DNA of 64,000 nt from Corynebacterium hindlerae (GTDB lineage: Bacteria > Actinomycetota > Actinomycetes > Mycobacteriales > Mycobacteriaceae): assembly GCF_014117265.1 (NCBI RefSeq), contig NZ_CP059833.1, positions 1,891,069 to 1,955,068 on the forward strand, given 5' to 3'. A program made the translations under genes and the position numbers. This document shows, one piece after another, positions 63,567-64,000 of this stretch (position 1 is the stretch's first letter; each line of letters begins with the position of its first letter). Below the pieces are notes generated by a model. It saw only the letters and a list, made by a program, of their open reading frames with translations. It made no database searches and was not told where the DNA came from.

Positions 63567-64000
63567 TGACTGACGCTAAGAAGACTCAAAACGCCAATGA
63601 AGACCTCCCAGAGCAGCTGCGCATCCGACGTGAAAAGCGCCAGCGTCTGCTGGACGCAGGTACCGACGCGTACCCCGTCGTTGTCGACCGCACCACCTCC
63701 ATCAAGGATGTGCGTGCAAAGTACAACGTGGTCACCGAAGGCACTGAGCCTATCGACGGCGTGGTGAACCTCCAAGTAGGGGAGGAAACCCAAGACGAAG
63801 TAGCCATCGCAGGCCGCGTCATTTTCGTGCGCAACACCGGAAAGCTGTGCTTTGCTTCCATCCAGGAAGGTGACGGCACCCGCATCCAGGCCATGCTCTC
63901 CCTCGCAGAAGTCGGCGAAGAGCGCCTGGTCGCCTGGAAGTCCGATGTTGACCTGGGTGACTTCGTCTCCGTTCGTGGTCGTGTGATCGCCTCCAAGCGC
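63567..64000 (+). CDS. lysS: Lysyl-tRNA synthetase, N-terminal part
   Basis: The first 144 codons are visible, starting GTG ([20 protein letters not shown]). [20 protein letters not shown] and the OB-fold [20 protein letters not shown] with [13 protein letters not shown] are the class II LysRS anticodon-binding domain. TACGCT lies 8 nt before the GTG. The catalytic domain lies beyond the window. Confidence 0.93.

Overview
The window is chromosomal DNA of a mycolic-acid-containing actinobacterium, almost certainly a Corynebacterium. The main evidence is a GroEL2 gene followed by two tiny O-mycoloylated-porin-type genes (porH, porA) and ppk2; the glnX-glnH-pknG operon next to ackA-pta and an adrenodoxin-reductase-like FprA; DtxR- and CIRCE-like sites; and very frequent leaderless starts in which a TANNNT hexamer lies 6-8 nt before ATG/GTG. 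No rRNA, tRNA, CRISPR array, phage or complete insertion sequence was seen. The species cannot be fixed from the sequence alone.

Layout. 1-5.3 kb: the end of a DUF559-type protein, anaerobic ribonucleotide reductase nrdD-nrdG, two ElaA-type acetyltransferases, fprA. 5.4-14 kb: pta-ackA (acetate/acetyl-CoA), a second DUF559 gene bracketed by two related palindromes, and glnX-glnH-pknG (nutrient sensing that controls 2-oxoglutarate metabolism). 14-25.4 kb: Nudix hydrolase, two-gene ABC exporter, Na/Pi transporter, Bcr-type efflux pump, cardiolipin synthase, exonuclease III, RDD protein, an atypical N-acetylglutamate synthase candidate, def, DUF3263, LytR_C protein and a YbdK-type ligase. 25.4-31.6 kb: a full Mrp Na+/H+ antiporter operon (A/B fusion, C, D, E, F, G). 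31.7-36.4 kb: a stand-alone LeuA-regulatory-domain protein behind a branched-chain-amino-acid leader peptide, an M20 peptidase, a repeat-rich secreted protein with a DtxR-like box, and a degenerate beta-lactamase-fold protein. 36.5-40.4 kb: groEL2, porH-porA, ppk2. 40.4-45.1 kb: a 1294-aa Pls/PosA-like NRPS with its MarR regulator, and a rhodanese. 45.7-50.4 kb: DUF4178-DUF2617-DUF4247-DUF350-spermidine synthase cluster and a convergent polytopic membrane protein. 51-64 kb: ppa, dacB-tilS, hpt, ftsH-folE-folP-folB-folK-DUF3180-DUF6779-Rossmann protein, a Tat-exported PhoX phosphatase, and the start of lysS.

The most unusual material is non-coding. A dispersed repeat (called family A here) occurs six times as a core of exactly 74 bp with 12-bp inverted ends, optionally preceded by 42-bp modules (0, 1 or 3 copies). 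At two loci it is accompanied by a second palindrome family (B). The LeuA-like gene has a leader peptide and competing RNA stems that look like translational attenuation. ftsH has a hairpin that appears to bring a distant ribosome-binding site into range. def and the DUF3263 gene are driven by back-to-back -10 hexamers, both for leaderless mRNAs.
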